A DNA stretch of 64,000 nt, taken from the NCBI RefSeq assembly GCF_000328475.2, contig NC_026484.1, positions 496,001 through 560,000 on the forward strand, given 5' to 3'. Position 1 is the stretch's first letter; each line of letters begins with the position of its first letter. The notes below the pieces were generated by a model. The model had not been told where the DNA came from. It ran no database searches and saw only the letters and a list, made by a program, of their open reading frames with translations. The translations under genes were made by a program, and so were the position numbers. Shown here one piece after another: positions 39,608 to 49,755 of this stretch. This DNA is from Mycosarcoma maydis. Its lineage: Eukaryota; Basidiomycota; Ustilaginomycetes; Ustilaginales.

Positions 39608-39927
39608 GCCTTGAAATTCGTCCCATCGATCCCATTTCGTATACCCAGCCTCCCCCCGTCTCAGTCGTGAGTGGCACCGGCGGCAGCATCCTCCCTGCTA
39701 ATCACTTTCTACCATTGTACTTGTACCTTGCCGTGCTCCTCTAGCACTCAAAAACAAACGAGGACAAGTCAGCAATGTCATTTGATTCAACAACTTTCCC
39801 TTCATCATACTAACACAACAGGCTATAGAGCGAGACGAGAAGGCACACAATCATGAATAACTTAGCGTTTTCGAAGCATATATTAATTTTGACAGTTTCA
39901 AAGAACGAGCGCGTCCAAAGAGTGCGC
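39608..39927. other. Convergent 3' region, 320 bp
   Basis: Lies between the stop codons of the zinc-finger protein gene and the DszC-like gene. It should hold both 3' UTRs. No feature was recognised. Confidence 0.4.
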
Positions 39928-41259
39928 TCAGGTGTACCAGGTGGGAGTGGGCCAACCGTCCTTTCCAGGGCCGTGGAGGGCAAATCGTCCGACCTCTGCC
40001 CTCTTGTGAGCGATGGGGTCGTGCAGCGTGTGGGTCCTCAGATCCCTGAATGCCACATCGAAGCCGTACTTTCCAGCGACGGCTCGAGCTCCGGTGAGTT
40101 CGTAGATCTGGCTCGTGATCGCCAAACCCACATCGGCAGCGTTGATCTTGGCAGCGGCGACACGGACTGCAAACTTGGCACGTTGTTCTTCCGTGATTGC
40201 TTGACGGGGGTTGGTGTGCAAGATACCGGCAGCTTCTTCGATGACATTGTCAATGAAAGACGCTGTGGCCCAGAGCTTGGCCTGGAGGTCACCATAGCCA
40301 ATCTGGATGTAGGCCTCGTCCGTTCCGCGGGCTACAGGCGAAGGCTGGTAAGGCCATCCACGCGTGTTGGCTTTGGTGTACGCAGCGGCACGAGCAAGCG
40401 CTCCTTCGGCGATACCGAGGTAGAACGCGGTGAAGACGAGCTGGATTTGAGGCAGGTTGAGCGTGTTGTAGGCTCCCAAGGGTTGGAACTGCTTGTTGAC
40501 ATAGCCAAGCGCGTCAGACCAAGGGACGACGACGTTGGAGATCGAAATACCACCCGACTGGGTACCACGCATGCCGAGCGTATCGACCCACTCATCGCCA
40601 TATACGATGCCAGGCTGACGGCTCAGCACAGCAGCAAACACGTGAGAACCATCCGGAAGCGAACCTTCCAAGATGGTGACGTCGCTGATTTTGCTTCCCG
40701 TCGAGAAGGTTTTCTTGCCGTTGTAGATGAGCTTGTCGGGATCGTTCTCGTCCTGGTGCACCTTGAGATCGGCATCGCGAGGGTTGACGGCACCACCGAC
40801 AAAGTACTTGTTCTTGGTGATCCACTCCTCATACTTGGTTCTCTGCTCGTCGGTTCCGACCAGCGCAGCGGCCCAAGACCAGAGATAGTGGTAGCCGATA
40901 AGCTGACCAAGTGAGCCATCGCCGCGAGCGATGATGCGGATGACTTGATAGGCCTCTTTCCAGGTCAAGCCAGCTCCGCCAGCCGATTTGGGTCCAAGGA
41001 TGGTGACCAACCCGGCGTCCTTTAGAAGCTGAACCTGGCGGTAGGGGACAACGTTGCCTCGGTCTCGGATGGCCTCATCCTCGTGAAGCAGCTCAGAAAC
41101 CTGCTCTGCACGAGCGAAGACCTCTTCCGGGGTTACGGGGTCTTTGTCGAACTTGGGGTACTGAACCACCTCAGGGTCAGGCTGAATGCGGGACGAGCCC
41201 TTGCTAGCGGCGGGGACATTGTTGTCGCCAGCACCTGCGGTCGTGGCGGTAGGTGCCAT
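39928..41259 (-). CDS. DszC/SfnB-like flavin-dependent monooxygenase (acyl-CoA dehydrogenase fold)
   Basis: 443 residues from the ATG at 41259 (GCCATGG on the other strand reads as a good start); upstream frame lacks ATG. The acyl-CoA dehydrogenase fold is visible: N-terminal helices with ARAEQVSELLHEDEAIRD, LLKDAGLVTILGPKSAGGAG, GDGSLGQLIGYHYLWSWAA, the middle beta domain GGAVNPRDADLKV, NGKKTFSTGSKISDVTILEG and LGMRGTQSGGISISNVVVP, and C-terminal helices ending DPIAHKRAEVGRFALHGPG and PTPTWYT. This ending and the Ser/Thr pattern are those of the dibenzothiophene monooxygenase (DszC/TdsC) and SfnB branch rather than beta-oxidation enzymes, which keep a catalytic Glu. Likely reduced-flavin-dependent oxidation of an organosulfur or related compound. 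The substrate is unknown. Confidence 0.88.
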   Translation of the reverse strand: MAPTATTAGAGDNNVPAASKGSSRIQPDPEVVQYPKFDKDPVTPEEVFARAEQVSELLHEDEAIRDRGNVVPYRQVQLLKDAGLVTILGPKSAGGAGLTWKEAYQVIRIIARGDGSLGQLIGYHYLWSWAAALVGTDEQRTKYEEWITKNKYFVGGAVNPRDADLKVHQDENDPDKLIYNGKKTFSTGSKISDVTILEGSLPDGSHVFAAVLSRQPGIVYGDEWVDTLGMRGTQSGGISISNVVVPWSDALGYVNKQFQPLGAYNTLNLPQIQLVFTAFYLGIAEGALARAAAYTKANTRGWPYQPSPVARGTDEAYIQIGYGDLQAKLWATASFIDNVIEEAAGILHTNPRQAITEEQRAKFAVRVAAAKINAADVGLAITSQIYELTGARAVAGKYGFDVAFRDLRTHTLHDPIAHKRAEVGRFALHGPGKDGWPTPTWYT

Positions 41260-42876
41260 GGTTGATTGCTGGGCGGTATTCAAACACCGAAGGGGAAGGG
41301 GGAGGCGAAGGGGAAGGGGAGAAAAGATATGCGATAAGATGTAGATGGGGCGAAGAGATGGGGGGACTGACTCACGTCAGTGTATATACGTTCTTGAACA
41401 AGTTGGTGGGTTCTTTCAATTCTCCTGGTCAGACTTTTCATGAACCCTTTCTCTGGCCCTTCTGGCTCATCGCAACAGGTGCGAACGGGGCAATACCTCG
41501 ATGAGTCTTAGTTTCTCTCAGATCAGGTGGTTGTTCGGGTTCGGGTAAAGAATCAAGGTTAGCTCGCACGGGCATGTCACCCGAATCACGCATTTGGTCT
41601 CTCAAGATGCCCCTTGTAGCGTCAGTTGAACGGCATCAACAGGGGGGGCCGAAAGCTCGGTTCAAGAAGATGAGGACGAGTTGAACAAAAGTTGCGCAGT
41701 AGGTAGGGAATTAGCAATCGCGATGGCAAGGTTCGAGCAAGTATGAGGATGCTATGCACGTGTTGATGGCGCAACTAAGTAATAAGCAGACTCAACTGTT
41801 TGTCACTGTGAAAGGACGTACCGTGCGCTTAGATCGCCCAAGAGAGTCGTGATTGGTGATGCTGTGTAGGGATCACGTCTTTCTCGACCGTCGCTCAAGA
41901 TCATCGCGTGCAGACCCTGGAAACTGTCACATATGGCCCTTCATCGCTTTCAGCGTCGAGTTGCGCCATTCGCTATCGTATGACGGACATCCTGTTCCAA
42001 TCGTGAATTGCACCTGCGTGCCGCTTGTATTGAGTATATTATCGTAGGCAATCACGAATACCACGATAGTGAAGGACAATATAGGGTCATACTTGTATTG
42101 GGAATACAAATATTGTATTCTTCCCACTAGCGCAGAAATGAGCTTTTATCAGTTTCAATATGATGGCGCTTTGTGACAGCCGAAAGTGCCTTTTGTTGAC
42201 TGCGATTGCGAATCTGACGTGCTCGCTCGCCATCCGTAGCATGGTCAATTTCGCAATTTGGCATCTCGCATTCGAGATGAGTAAACAAAACGCCTTCCCC
42301 CACAGGTCCTCTTTACGCAATCGCTCTGGTCCACCCTCGTCTACCCGCCAGTGGAAACAGCCTGAAGCCTATTACCGCACACTCTGTCGAGAAACGATCG
42401 TGCTCCGACGACATCGCAAAGTCCCGCTCGATTCCGATCAGGAAAATTCTTTTCGTTTGTCTGCACAAGATTGACAGAGAGTCACTGTATGAGCCAAGCT
42501 CAAGACTCATTCACGTCCGTACTGTAATGACTCTGCTCATGAGATAGCGGGCCACAGGCTAGGATAGCAAGTTGCTAGCGCGGCAAAACAACGTCATGTC
42601 AAGTCTATGCAAGTGACTGTGTTTGCGCAGGTGTATCCCCACCAGGTTCGTCTCGTGTGCCCATGTTCAAGCCTCCCGCCCTGCTACTCCTACACAAATT
42701 TTGTCTGTCATTCACCTATATGCCCCATGCTTATATTGTTGAAGCCCTCTTTTTTTCTTTGATACCATCGCTCTCCAACTGCCTTACCCCCTTCATACCG
42801 CCAAGGATCGTGACGATCCGCCTCTTCGCATCATCTCACTCCCTCTCCACACCGGAAAGAGGTGAACAGCTTCAAT
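41260..42876. other. Intergenic region, 1.6 kb
   Basis: Divergent gap between the DszC-like gene (minus) and the MDR oxidoreductase gene (plus). It contains a short perfect inverted repeat (42102-42120), a G-run near 41642-41648 and a pyrimidine-rich stretch (42745-42850) just before the MDR start. Unlike the other large gaps it has almost no heptamer arrays. No gene was recognised. Confidence 0.5.
42102..42120. repeat. Short perfect inverted repeat, 8 bp arms
   Basis: GAATACAA, spacer ATA, then TTGTATTC. A third related copy (TTGTATTGG) lies directly upstream at 42093-42101. It could be a dimeric transcription-factor site or chance in an AT-rich stretch. Confidence 0.6.
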
Positions 42877-44609
42877 ATGGCGGAACTAGAGATCATTGAT
42901 GCCGAGATTGTCCCACAGGCTGGTCGCGAGTCATCGCTCTCTTCCAACGTTTCCGACGTAAAGCATCAACATGTCGCGGAAGACCTTACTGCAAGTCTAA
43001 GTTCGCTCAGCCCAGTCTACACACAAGAGGAGCGAGAAGCAGCATTGCGACTACTTGTACCATCTGCTCACGATGTGGTTCTGGGCGCTGGGTGGACCGA
43101 CGTCGAAAGCGACCGAGACAATATCGAAGCTTCTCGACGAGAATCCTACTCTTCAGCCTCGTCATCCGCCTCAAGTCCTTCTACTCCACCGTCGTGCTCA
43201 CCCCTCTCTCAATCCACTCTCTACACATCTTCCGACAAACGCTCCGACCTCACAGATGCACTTCTGGTGCGATCCTGCTCTCAAGGCTGGTCACTCTCCT
43301 TTGAGCTCACCCCTCACCAGCCCATCCCATTTCCCCTCAATCCGGATGAAATCCTGATCCGAAACGATGCGGTCGGTTTGAATCCGGTAGACTGGAAATC
43401 CGTCTCGTTCAACTTTGGCATTCCGGCCTTCCCTTGGATCCTAGGTCGCGATATTGCCGGAACCATCGTTCAGCCTCCTGCTTTGAACGAAGAAGGTTGG
43501 AAGGCGGGAGATAGGGTGTGGACGTGTGCTGATTCAAGGGAGATGCGAGCGGGAGGATACCAAAGGTTTTCGGTGCATAAGAAGGTGACTTTGGCAAAGG
43601 TTCCGAGCGAGATGGAGGATACGGACGCTGCTACGCTGGGCACAGGATTGATCACCGCTGCGGTGGCGCTGTTCGCCTTTTTCAAGTTGCCCTTTGCGCC
43701 GTTGCAGGAGGTGGAAGGATTATCGCAACAGCTTGGCAAGGTTAGCATCGATGGAGAGAAGGATGAGACCGAATGGATCCTGTAAGTTGCTGTAACTCTG
43801 AGGATTGACTGTCAGCTTGCTGTTAGAAGGACTTGTTTTGCTGAGCTTACCGTATTCCATTTGCGAATCTGTATTAACAGCATCTACGGTGGAGGCGCGG
43901 TCACCGGCATTTACGCAGCGCAGCTCGCCTCGATCTCGAATCTCCGCATCATCGCCATCGCCTCACCATCGAATTTCGACTATCTTTCCTCGATTGGCGT
44001 CACAGCCTGTGTCGACCGACATCAGCCTCGCACCTCGATCCTCGACTCGATCACTCGCATTCTCTCAGAACACGGTGGGCGATTGAGGTATGCTATGGAC
44101 TGCGTCTCTTCGAGCACCGCCGACCTCTGTCTAGACGTACTTCAAACAGATGCTCTCGCTGGCAAGGAGCTCATCTGCCTCGCTGGTAATCCTAAAGCGG
44201 ACGCGGGCGCGGTAAAGGTGCACAAGATCTCGTTTTCCACTACGTTTTACCATCCCGACGGCGAATTTGCACGCAACGTGCTGGCGTACGTGACAGGTCT
44301 TTTGCAGCAGGCAAGGTTGAAGCCTTGTAGACCCGAGGTGCTGCCTGATGGCTTGGCTGGCATTCGGTGAGTGTGCACCGACAGACTTTCACTTTTGTTT
44401 GCAGTGGAGCAAGCTGCTGACTATTCGATTGCGTTGTTTTGTGTTTCGTGCTGCTACACGCACGTCGATACAGCTCCGGATTGGAATTGCTCAGGCAAGG
44501 CAAGGCGCCTCGCGCCAAGAAGCTCGTTGTTCGCGTACGAGATACGCCCGCTGCTGACGTGACGCACCTGGGCGTGCGCACCGAGCTCGGCTGGAACGGC
44601 GTCGTTTGA
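42877..44609 (+). CDS. Medium-chain dehydrogenase/reductase, enoyl-reductase (ToxD-like) type
   Basis: NADPH-dependent oxidoreductase of the zinc-free MDR branch. Exons: 42877-43781, 43881-44366, 44474-44609; introns of 99 nt (GTAAGT…ACAG) and 107 nt (GTGAGT…ACAG). Total 1527 nt, 508 residues. Splicing restores TEWILIYGGGAVTGIYAAQL, the nucleotide-binding Gly motif of the Rossmann fold, and at the second junction GLAGIRSGLELLRQGKAPRA. The catalytic N-domain includes DEILIRNDAVGLNPVDWKSV, PWILGRDIAGTIVQPP and AGDRVWTCADS. The first about 130 residues are an unusual Ser/acidic extension with no match I recognise. The zinc ligands of alcohol dehydrogenases are absent. Relatives reduce enoyl groups in secondary metabolism, but no polyketide synthase is nearby, so the substrate is open. 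Confidence 0.92.
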
Positions 44610-44886
44610 GTATCAGATAGCCGCAAGATCAGATTCTGTGCTCGCGCCCCCGCAGCGCAGTCAGCCATTTGAAATTGTAAAAATTAGACGCATCTTGCTC
44701 CTTGACTCAACCATGAGATTGCTGTACATCGTTTTATGTGGGCGGTTGCGTGAATCAGTTTGGAGAGCATCGGTGCTTTTGTTGACCTAGCACAGGTCAA
44801 AGTCTTGATGTAAGAGTGGCTTATGTTAGCTGATACTGGCAGCCTGAGTGGTCCGCAGCGTATACTATTAGATGCGCCTTGTATCC

Positions 44887-45756
44887 TTAATTCGCATCGA
44901 CATGGTCCTCATCTTCGTGCTCATCCTCTTGGGCTTGGCGCAACAGAGCGATCTCAGCTCCTTGCTTAGCAACCAACCATTCCAATCCGAGTTCATCCAA
45001 GAACGCATTGATCATTCCCTGCCTCCTGTCCGCCTCGGACCTCGCCTGCTGTAGATACAGTCTATCGCCTCGGATCTTGAGCAATTTTTCATAGAAATGA
45101 GCGACGGCACTTCCATTATACCCCTCAGCCTGTTCCGCGGGGGGCACAGGATCGTCGTCGGGATTGCTAGGAGGAATATACAACGGGCGATTGATCTTGG
45201 CGCTATACGCAGCGCAGCGCAGGATCCCAATCGATCCAATGGAATCCAATCTATCTGCATCGCTTACGCACCAAAACTCGGGACACTTGGAGAGCCATTC
45301 TTGGAGAGCAACGTCGTCAGCCGACAGGTGGGAAGGATGCATAGCTCGACGTCGTTCGTCTTTGCTCCACGAAACGTTGGCCACTATCTTCTCCACTGTC
45401 GTCTTCTGCGCGGCTGAAACGAGCGTGGCTGGTGAGAGCGAGGCCCAGAATGGCGCCAGCACCGAAGACGGCGTACAAGAAGCAGACGTATATTTCGCAT
45501 CAGTCAGGTCGTGGAAAAGCGCTCCCAGCTCTACCACGAGCAAATCAACGTGCTCAAGTTCAGCCGACGACGAAAGCGACAGAGCGAGCTGTCGCACTCG
45601 GTGCACATGATGATAGTCGTGTGAGGGATCGTGCTGTGCAAACGCGGCTTTGACGAATGCCTCAGCAGAAGCGATCACAGACTCGCGTTGTGAAGTGCTA
45701 AGTCGAGCAAGCGGTGCGAGCGACGTTTCCGAGAGTCGGGATGATAAAAGCTCCAT
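44887..45756 (-). CDS. HD-domain phosphohydrolase-like protein (YedJ-type)
   Basis: 289 residues from the ATG at 45756. Metal-binding residues of the HD fold are visible: HDPSHDYHHVHRVRQLALSL (about 42-61), then LGALFHDLTDAKY with the HD doublet, and a later CVSDADRLDSIGSIGILRC with the final Asp. Bacterial and fungal relatives (E. coli YedJ type) are presumed metal-dependent phosphohydrolases of nucleotides or related compounds; the substrate is not known. The C-terminus is acidic (EDEHEDEDHVD). It is convergent with the MDR gene, 277 bp away. Confidence 0.88.
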   Translation of the reverse strand: MELLSSRLSETSLAPLARLSTSQRESVIASAEAFVKAAFAQHDPSHDYHHVHRVRQLALSLSSSAELEHVDLLVVELGALFHDLTDAKYTSASCTPSSVLAPFWASLSPATLVSAAQKTTVEKIVANVSWSKDERRRAMHPSHLSADDVALQEWLSKCPEFWCVSDADRLDSIGSIGILRCAAYSAKINRPLYIPPSNPDDDPVPPAEQAEGYNGSAVAHFYEKLLKIRGDRLYLQQARSEADRRQGMINAFLDELGLEWLVAKQGAEIALLRQAQEDEHEDEDHVDAN

Positions 45757-46153
45757 GATCGGTCAGGGGCGCCGCTCGAGACGTGTGTAAGGGTGGAAGA
45801 GATAGGGCACGGTGCTGCAGGGAGCAGCATCAGAACAAGAAGAAATGCACACACGCATGTAAAGAACTCACAACTCGTGACTCTGTGACTGTCTGTGCGT
45901 CTCACATCCCAGTCAGTCACAGTCACGAATACAGTCACGAGTATTTTTTGAGTCTGTGAGTGTTCTCCCACATTCGTGATTTTTACTTACACTCGTGACT
46001 GTGACTTACAGTAACTCCCACACCAACCTCGGACATGTGTGATTCACGATTCACGATTCACGATTCGTGATTCACACGAGCTAGCATCACAAACACAAAC
46101 AAAAACAAAAACAGCATCATTGGTGCGTCAAGTAGCAACACCCTCACCCAAAG
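45757..46153. other. Intergenic region, 397 bp, with heptamer array
   Basis: 5' region of the HD-domain gene and 3' flank of the F-box gene. It contains many CACGAGT/AGTCACA-type motifs (45870-46015) and the array at 46041-46075. Confidence 0.55.
46041..46075. repeat. 7-bp tandem array, unit GATTCAC
   Basis: Five units: three GATTCAC, one GATTCGT, one GATTCAC. The GATTCGT unit combines the start of one strand's repeat with the end of the other's. Confidence 0.95.
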
Positions 46154-49100
46154 CTATGCAAACAGTGACGTATCCACGCCCTGCCCGCCAAAATGAGTGA
46201 TACAGATCAGATGATCTTCGCTAGCCGAGACGATGCGGGTAGTGTTGAAATCGACGTCGAAGATTCTTGCTCGATGACAACGGATGTCTCTTAGACATTT
46301 GCCTGTAATCGGCTTGTCTTCTACTTCTTCACTGGCATTTTGCTGCTGCTGCAATGCTTGCTCGATGTCTGAGCCTTCGATTTGGGCTTGTGTTTCCGCT
46401 TCAGCGTCCTGCTGCTCTTGCGATCCATGGCAAGTTGCGTTTCGCGAATCGTCCAAATGCCATAGCTTGATCAGACGATCATACCCTCCGCTGACAACCA
46501 AGCGTCTTGTAGGATCGAACGCGATCGTTCGCACCAACATCTGGTGCTCGCCCAGCACGTGCGTGCATTCACCACTGCTCGTATCCCAAACTCTGATTGT
46601 CTGATCGTTGCTCCCACTGACCAAGGTATTGCCTTTGAGTACGATGCATGCCAAACCCTTGGTGTGTCCATTGAACGTATGAACCTTCTCGCCCGATTGC
46701 AGATTCCACAAATACATCGAGCCCTCTCCGGAAGCAGACACCACTTGATCGCCTTGCAGGTCGACGGCGTTGACTGGACCGGTGTGGGTGAACTTGCGCC
46801 ATGCAACAGGCGCGGAAGAGTTGCTGGAGCTGGAGGAGGAGGTGACGTCGGAGCGACGCCACACGCGCACAGTGGCATCTTTCGAGCCTGTGACAATCCA
46901 GTTGGCATCAAACACGACATCGAGTACTGCAGACGTGTGATCACGGAGCACACACTGTACTCGATCGGCTTTCTCGTGTACCAAAGCGCCGCACTCCGGA
47001 TCAACGTTGGCTCGGTCGGTCGACGTTGGCGTTTCCGTTGTCGGCGTCGACGCCTTTGGAGTCGCCAAAACGCTCGCAAAGTCCCAAACAAACACCTGGC
47101 CGTCCGAAGAGACAGACACGAGGATCTGGTCATCATACTGCAATGACAGAACCGACGCAGTGTGGCCCTTGAGAATGTGCTTACATGCACCCGTCTCGAC
47201 ATCCCACACTCTGATCGTTCGATCTCGCGAACCAGAGACGAGCTTGCCCGCCGTTCCTGTACCCACACCGTCGTCCTGTCGTATGCAATAGACCGAATCC
47301 TGGTGTCCACGGAGGAAGCGTTTCCTGGGTTCGAACCGCCTTTTATCTCGAATGGCACGGCTGGAGTCGCTGGCACCGGGAGCGGGTGGTGCGGTGAGTT
47401 CGCTGTTCGTCGACGAGACAGAAGCGGTGCGAGCCATACCTCCTGCATCATTCTGCTGCGCTGCACTCGCATCAACAGTGTCGACCTTCCTCGCCAAGTG
47501 ACCACGCATCCATCTCTGCTCCAAAGTATATCTGTCTCGATACAGCCGAGTCCAGTCGAGTGTGGCGGCGAAGAACTCCTCGGCCTCAACCACCTCTGCA
47601 AAGTGAAGCGAGTCCGCTGAGGTGCGTCTCGACATGCTCATGGATCCCACGCTTCCCTGCCTTGAAAGCGGGACATTGCTTGCATCGTACGAAGCAAAGT
47701 ACGACGAACCCGCGGCAGCTTCTTGTGCCCGCCTGGCACCAGCTGGTGTTGAAGGTGCACCGCGCGCCGGGCTGAGGAACAGCCCAAATCTACCCGTTGC
47801 CGCTGTGGGCGAACGAAGTGGGCTCATAGGCGGGCCGACGGGTCTACCCGTATCAACATCCACCTCGGTATGCGCCGCTGGGTTGGTGAGACTCAACGCA
47901 GCTAACTGAGGGAAGGATGGGATGTGGAGCGTTTCCCTCCAGCTTTTGAGTGCAGCCAAGCGATCGAGGTAAGGACTCGAGGTGGATGCCGCCTTGCGCT
48001 GTGCCTGCAAGCGTCTTAGTCGGTCCGCTTCCTCTTTTGCTGCGGTCCGCCTTGCTTTGGCCTCGACGCGTTGTAGCTCTGCTTGATGTTGCACGACCAA
48101 AGGTGCGTCTTCGCGGATGGCCCATCCCGGGTGCGAAAAGAAGAGATGGCGCCATACCGATTGATCAAGTGCCAGCGCTCTCCACCTCTTGCTGACCAGC
48201 GATGCACGGAGCAAGTCGGTATGTTCTTGCAACATGAACACAATACACAACGAAAGCTCTGGTGGCAGACGCGACAGAAAGTCGACGCGTCTTGAGCTGC
48301 CGTTGGTTCTATCTGTCGCCTTGCCCTTTGTTCGGTTGAGAGTAGGAAGCGTGTGCTCGCCATCCACGTAACATGCTTCGTCATCGATCGAAAGCGCCTT
48401 GGATGTACCTGCAGCGAGGTCTGCTTCGTAGTCGGATGTACAGCTGACATACGAGCGACCACTCCACGAGACTCGTTCTCGACGCAAAACGCTGTGTGCT
48501 TTGGCAGAAGGGAAGCGGAGCATCGAGAGTGGCATTATATCGTTGGATTCGATGGGCGAGCCTGGTCTGGCAGTGAAATAGCCATCGGCATCGGAAGCGA
48601 CACTGAACTGCGATGGCGAACGGAAGGGATCGTCGGTAGCTGGCGTCGAAGGGACGGAGAGAAGACCGTCGGAACGGGTAGCGGCTGTGCTAACGTCGTG
48701 TGGTCGAAGACGGTTGCTGTTGGTGCGCTGGGCTGTCAAGGCCGGCTGCATGTCGGAGCTCGACGTGGCGGATTTCTGGACTGATACCGCCATCGATGAT
48801 GCCGAGGTGGGCCGATTGTGAAGGTCTATCTTGTTGTCACTGCCGGGAGTAGTGACAGCTGGAGATACGATGTTACTGCTGGCGGCAGTCGTGGAGCCGC
48901 GATCGCTGTTGATTGTGCTGTCACTGGGACTTGACGCAGGGAGTGGGGTGACAGATTCACTCGTACCAGACCTCACCATTCTTCTGCGGCCTCCACGCTC
49001 TGATGTGGCTGCACTTGCATTGTCAGCCTCGCGCGCCGCCTTCTGCTCATCGTCAGGCGAGCTGAGCGGCGAACAAGCGGTCACATTTCTGAACGAATGG

Positions 49101-49237
49101 CTCGGACTAGGGAGAGACGGTCTTCTGTAAGATCCTGACGCCACATTGTCGTCTGCAATCAGCGGTGCGTGCTTGAAGTGAGGCGACAGCAACACTTCTT
49201 GCACCTCCGCTGCAGTCGGGCTCGGTATCGATGCCAT
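46154..49237 (-). CDS. F-box / WD40 protein (SCF ubiquitin-ligase substrate receptor)
   Basis: 1027 residues from the ATG at 49237; single exon. The N-terminal 315 residues are Ser/Thr/Pro-rich. The F-box is about 318-362: DFLSRLPPELSLCIVFMLQE followed by LLRASLVSKRWRALALDQSV and WRHLFF, the Skp1-binding surface. A basic helical stretch (about 390-420) and a linker with LYRDRYTLEQRWMRGHLARK lead to seven WD40 repeats from about 640: FLRGHQDSVYCIRQDD, LKGHTASVLSLQYDD, LRDHTSAVLDVVF, FTHTGPVNAVDLQG, FNGHTKGLACIVLKG, LGEHQMLVRTIAFD and IRCHRARIFDVDF. The architecture matches Cdc4, Met30 and Pop-type receptors that bring phosphoproteins to SCF. Which orthologue it is cannot be told by eye. Confidence 0.93.
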   Translation of the reverse strand: MASIPSPTAAEVQEVLLSPHFKHAPLIADDNVASGSYRRPSLPSPSHSFRNVTACSPLSSPDDEQKAAREADNASAATSERGGRRRMVRSGTSESVTPLPASSPSDSTINSDRGSTTAASSNIVSPAVTTPGSDNKIDLHNRPTSASSMAVSVQKSATSSSDMQPALTAQRTNSNRLRPHDVSTAATRSDGLLSVPSTPATDDPFRSPSQFSVASDADGYFTARPGSPIESNDIMPLSMLRFPSAKAHSVLRRERVSWSGRSYVSCTSDYEADLAAGTSKALSIDDEACYVDGEHTLPTLNRTKGKATDRTNGSSRRVDFLSRLPPELSLCIVFMLQEHTDLLRASLVSKRWRALALDQSVWRHLFFSHPGWAIREDAPLVVQHQAELQRVEAKARRTAAKEEADRLRRLQAQRKAASTSSPYLDRLAALKSWRETLHIPSFPQLAALSLTNPAAHTEVDVDTGRPVGPPMSPLRSPTAATGRFGLFLSPARGAPSTPAGARRAQEAAAGSSYFASYDASNVPLSRQGSVGSMSMSRRTSADSLHFAEVVEAEEFFAATLDWTRLYRDRYTLEQRWMRGHLARKVDTVDASAAQQNDAGGMARTASVSSTNSELTAPPAPGASDSSRAIRDKRRFEPRKRFLRGHQDSVYCIRQDDGVGTGTAGKLVSGSRDRTIRVWDVETGACKHILKGHTASVLSLQYDDQILVSVSSDGQVFVWDFASVLATPKASTPTTETPTSTDRANVDPECGALVHEKADRVQCVLRDHTSAVLDVVFDANWIVTGSKDATVRVWRRSDVTSSSSSSNSSAPVAWRKFTHTGPVNAVDLQGDQVVSASGEGSMYLWNLQSGEKVHTFNGHTKGLACIVLKGNTLVSGSNDQTIRVWDTSSGECTHVLGEHQMLVRTIAFDPTRRLVVSGGYDRLIKLWHLDDSRNATCHGSQEQQDAEAETQAQIEGSDIEQALQQQQNASEEVEDKPITGKCLRDIRCHRARIFDVDFNTTRIVSASEDHLICITHFGGQGVDTSLFA

Positions 49238-49755
49238 GATGAGAGTCGAGCTACAGCTGCCTCGGCGAGCGTCCTACTCGCTATGTGGCATTGCACACCG
49301 ATCCGAGTTCGTGCACAAGTTCGAAAGCAGCCAGGACGTGACCAAGAGACGGCGGTTCAAGCTGTGGGTACGTGGTGTGTGGGATCAGTATTTTGCACGT
49401 TCACGCTTGGCCACCGCTTAATGTGCAGTTCCGCTCTCCAGAAGGGTCCACACAGTCGGCGCAGCGTGAGTCGTAAGTGTGAGTTTGGCGCGGAAAAAAA
49501 ACATACGGTATACAGCGTGCAGTAAGCGCGAATTTGCCGCGCGTGACCAAACAAGCCGGCCAGCCAGGGTTCTCTCATTTCAAAGCATAGTATCACATTA
49601 GTTCCCATCAACACACGCTTGGACTCCGTGCCCGACACTCGGTTCTGTAAGATGTCGGATGAAAATTGCAAGTATCGAGTAACCCAAAGAGACGAGACAC
49701 GAGAGACGACAGAGGTTGATAGAGATAAATGAGTGACAATAGGTGCACATGAGAA
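49238..49755. other. Intergenic region, 518 bp
   Basis: 5' region of the F-box gene and 3' flank of the membrane-protein gene, both on the minus strand. Nothing specific was recognised; heptamer repeats are nearly absent here. Confidence 0.4.

Noticed and set aside
47325..47340. tRNA T-loop-like string GGTTCGAACC
   Set aside because: Inside the F-box gene coding sequence, with no acceptor or anticodon arm around it.
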